A stretch of 64,000 bases of DNA, from contig NW_027018110.1 of NCBI RefSeq assembly GCF_032854445.1, forward strand, positions 1 to 64,000, written 5' to 3'. Under the pieces are notes generated by a model, which searched no databases, had not been told where the DNA came from, and saw only the letters and a program-made list of their open reading frames with translations. Position numbers and translations under genes: made by a program. Source of the DNA: Liolophura sinensis. Lineage: Eukaryota > Mollusca > Polyplacophora > Chitonida > Chitonidae. Of the stretch, positions 61,634-64,000 are shown one piece after another. Positions within the stretch are counted from its first letter, which is position 1. Every line of letters begins with the position of its first letter.

Positions 61634-64000
61634 AATTGTCGCTACAGCCAAAAGTATTGGTCGGAGAGCAACGCGGTTTGCACCATTCGATTTCTCGTGA
61701 CAAAATACGTCGGATTAGCCTCTTACGAGCAGCACTGGAACAGTTTTTCCACTTTTGCATTTTTGCCTGGTCTTTTTGTTAATGGGAATCGGCTACACTG
61801 TACTATGCACAATCCCGACTGGTCGTTACAATATTCAACTTTTAACTATACGTTATGTGCCCTTCGGTAGCCCAGAAGACGTCAAATATTTGGGCTCAGC
61901 CCATTTAACTCATCCAGCAATTGTCTTACTTTTAAGTCCAAGACAATCTCAATGTCTTTATCTACGTGTAGAAAAACCACACCATTTGTACATAAAGAAC
62001 ACAAGGTACTAGATACAGTCTGCTGTAAAAAGTACAACTGATTACTGAACCACATCAATAAGGTTCTAAAAGATGCGGAATTGGCCAAACATCGGCAGCT
62101 GTTTAAAAAATTGCAAATTTCCCTGGTTTCCATGGAGTAAGAGCCGCTGCTGGGCACGTGACTATGACATCAATGATCATTCAATTGTGGCTACAGCCAA
62201 AAGTATTGGTCGGAGAGCAACGCGGTTTGCACCATTCGATTTCTCGTGACAAAATACGTCGGATTAGCCTCTTACCAGCAGCACTGGAACAGTTTTTCCA
62301 CTTTTGCATTTTTGCCTGGTCTTTTTGTTAATTGAAATCGGATACACTGTACTATGCACAATCGCGACTGGTCGTTACTATATTCAACTTTTAACTATAC
62401 GTTATGTGCCCTTCGGTAGCCCAGAAGACGTCAAATCTTTGGGCTAAGCCCATTTAACTCATCCAGCAATTGTCTTACTTTTAAGTCCAAGACAATCTCA
62501 ATGTCTTTATCTACGTGTATAAAAACCACACCATTCGTACATAAAAAACAAAAGGTACTAGATACAGTCTGCTGTAAAAAGTACAACTGATCACTGACCT
62601 ACATCAGTAAGGTTCTAAAAGATGCGGAAATGGCCGAGGCATCGGCAGCTGTTTAAAAAATTGCAAATTTCCCTGGTTTCCATGGAGTAAGAGCCGTTGC
62701 TGGGCACGTGACTATGACATCAATGATCATTCAATTGTCGCTACAGCCAAAAGTATTGGTCGGAGAGCAACGCGGTTTGCACCATTCGATTTCTCGTGAC
62801 AAAATACGTCGGATTAGCCTCTTACCAGCAGCACTGGAACAGTTTTTCCACTTTTGCATTTTTGCCTGGTCTTTTTGTTAATGGAAATCGGCTACACTGT
62901 ACTATGTACAATCGCGACTGGTCATTATTATATTCAACTTTTGACTATACGTTATGTGCCCTTCTGTAGCCCAGAAGACGTCAAATCTTTGGGCTAAGCC
63001 CATTTAACTCACCCAGCAATTGTCTTACTTTTAAGTCCAAGACAATCTCAATGTCTTTATCTACGTGTAGAAAAACCACACCATTTGTACATAAAAAACA
63101 CAAGGTACTAGATACAGTCTGCTGTAAAAAGTACAACTGATCACTGAACCACATCAATAAGGTTCTAAAAGATACGGAATTGGCCCAGGCATCGGCAGCT
63201 GTTTAAAAAATTGCAAATTTCCCTGGTTTCCATGGAGTAAGAGCCGTTGCTGGGCACGTGACTATGACATCAATGATCATTCAATTGTCGCTACAGCCAA
63301 AAGTATTGGTCGGAGAGCAACGCGGTTTGCACCATTCGATTTCTCGTCACAAAATACGTCGGATTAGCCTCTTACAAGCAGCACTGGAACAGTTTTTCCA
63401 CTTTTGCATTTTTGCCTGGTCTTTTTGTTAATGGGAATCGGCTACACTGTACTATGCACAATCGCGACTGGTCGTTACAATATTCAACTTTTAACTATAC
63501 GTTATGTGCCCTTCGGTAGCCCAGAAGACGTCAAATATTTGGGCTCAGCCCATTTAACTCATCCAGCAATTGTCTTACTTTTAAGTCCAAGACAATCTCA
63601 ATGTCTTTATCTACGTGTAGAAAAACCACACCATTTGTACATAAAGAACACAAGGTACTAGATACAGTCTGCTGTAAAAAGTACAACTGATTACTGAACC
63701 ACATCAATAAGGTTCTAAAAGATGCGGAATTGGCCCAAACATCGGCAGCTGTTTAAAAAATTGCAAATTTCCCTGGTTTCCATGGAGTAAGAGCCGTTGC
63801 TGGGCACGTGACTATGACATCAATGATCATTCAATTGTGGCTACAGCCAAAAGTATTGGTCGGAGAGCAACGCGGTTTGCACCATTCGATTTCTCGTCAC
63901 AAAATACGTCGGATTAGCCTCTTACCAGCAGCACTGGAACAGTTTTTCCACTTTTGCATTTTTGCCTGGTCTTTTTGTTAATTGAAATCGGATACACTGT
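61634..64000. repeat. Monomers m113-m116 and truncated m117
   Basis: Units at 61634 and 63283 are the AAATATTTGGGCT type with TTAATGGGAATCGGCTAC and a GGGCTCAGCCC centre. Each is followed by a unit starting AATTGTGG, and the first of these (62183) has GTGTATAAAAACC. The unit at 62733 is haplotype III. The last unit (63833) is cut by the window edge at offset 168, so the array continues beyond it. Confidence 0.85.

Larger units (their letters stand above)
1..64000. repeat. Satellite DNA array, ~550-bp monomer, 116 complete copies plus a partial one
   Basis: Seen directly: the AATTGT[C/G]GCT landmark recurs about every 550 bp, always in the same orientation. Monomer starts: 1, 551, 1102, 1652, 2202, 2753, 3304, 3854, 4404, 4957, 5510, 6058, 6611, 7160, 7709, 8261, 8812, 9362, 9911, 10462, 11014, 11565, 12115, 12664, 13216, 13767, 14316, 14868, 15418, 15968, 16518, 17068, 17618, 18168, 18719, 19269, 19819, 20368, 20918, 21476, 22026, 22576, 23126, 23676, 24225, 24774, 25326, 25875, 26425, 26977, 27528, 28077, 28627, 29177, 29727, 30288, 30838, 31388, 31938, 32488, 33037, 33587, 34137, 34687, 35237, 35787, 36337, 36887, 37437, 37987, 38536, 39086, 39636, 40186, 40735, 41285, 41835, 42385, 42935, 43485, 44035, 44584, 45134, 45684, 46234, 46784, 47334, 47885, 48436, 48985, 49535, 50084, 50633, 51184, 51731, 52281, 52831, 53380, 53930, 54480, 55033, 55583, 56134, 56684, 57234, 57783, 58333, 58884, 59434, 59984, 60534, 61084, 61634, 62183, 62733, 63283, 63833. 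Nothing is inserted between units. The orientation and the phase of the unit start are arbitrary. Centromeric or heterochromatic location is inferred from organisation only. Confidence 0.98.

Noticed and set aside
1-64000. CRISPR array
   Set aside because: The repeated unit is 550 bp with no short repeat-spacer alternation and no unique spacers; adjacent units are homologous along their whole length.
1-64000. Transposable element, rDNA or telomeric sequence
   Set aside because: No terminal repeats, target-site duplications, reverse transcriptase or transposase frames, rRNA-like segments or telomeric repeat runs are present in any unit.
1-64000. Internal sub-repeat within the 550-bp unit
   Set aside because: Apart from the two CAATTGTC occurrences 285 bp apart, I see no convincing similarity between parts of one unit, so the monomer does not look like a multiple of a shorter ancestral repeat.

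Overview
The window is one uninterrupted satellite DNA array. A unit of about 550 bp is repeated head-to-tail on the + strand from the first base to the last: 116 complete monomers followed by 168 bp of a 117th (mean spacing about 550.3 bp, from unit starts at 1 and 63833). No flanking DNA, gene, RNA gene, transposon, inverted monomer or half monomer interrupts it. This organisation points to a eukaryotic chromosome (centromeric or pericentromeric heterochromatin, a sex or B chromosome, or a similar block). I cannot name the species or the satellite family. I annotate no coding sequence: the open frames are at most 107 codons, recur once per monomer, exist in several frames of both strands, and cannot read through because 550 is not a multiple of three.

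Each monomer (offset 1 = AATTGT) has a nearly invariant core of about 140 bp across the unit junction (offsets 483-550 plus 1-74) and more variable stretches at offsets 85-300 and 350-480. The core holds CACGTG, CCATGG and the perfect palindrome AATGATCATT. The rest holds three further dyads: a 13-bp palindrome at 258-270, a nested 28-bp dyad at 287-314, and a two-tier dyad at 372-403. Linked variants define three main middle haplotypes: I (C175, G192, A211, C218, G233), II (T175, A192, G211, A218, T233) and III (TTAATGG...GGCTAC, with T175 and a CATTATTAT segment).

Layout: 1-3303 mixed monomers; 3304-7708 a tetrameric higher-order repeat (HOR) in two copies, with clustered indels; 8261-14867 three successive HOR copies of 5, 4 and 3 monomers, shortened by fusion monomers; 14868-17617 mixed monomers with haplotype III; 17618-23675 trimeric units passing into dimeric spacing; 23676-29726 single-monomer duplications and a second indel-rich zone; 29727-61633 variable-length blocks, each starting at a 'GGATATATTC' marker monomer (blocks of 7, 10, 6, 5, 10, 5, 4 and 2 monomers before the last marker); 61634-64000 a recurring dimer type and the window edge.

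The units behave as a population homogenised by unequal crossover and gene conversion. No previously undescribed gene system is visible. The most interesting signals are the 5-4-3 contraction series, the dyads whose common polymorphisms fall in loop or spacer positions, and the contrast between conserved core and shuffled variable segments.
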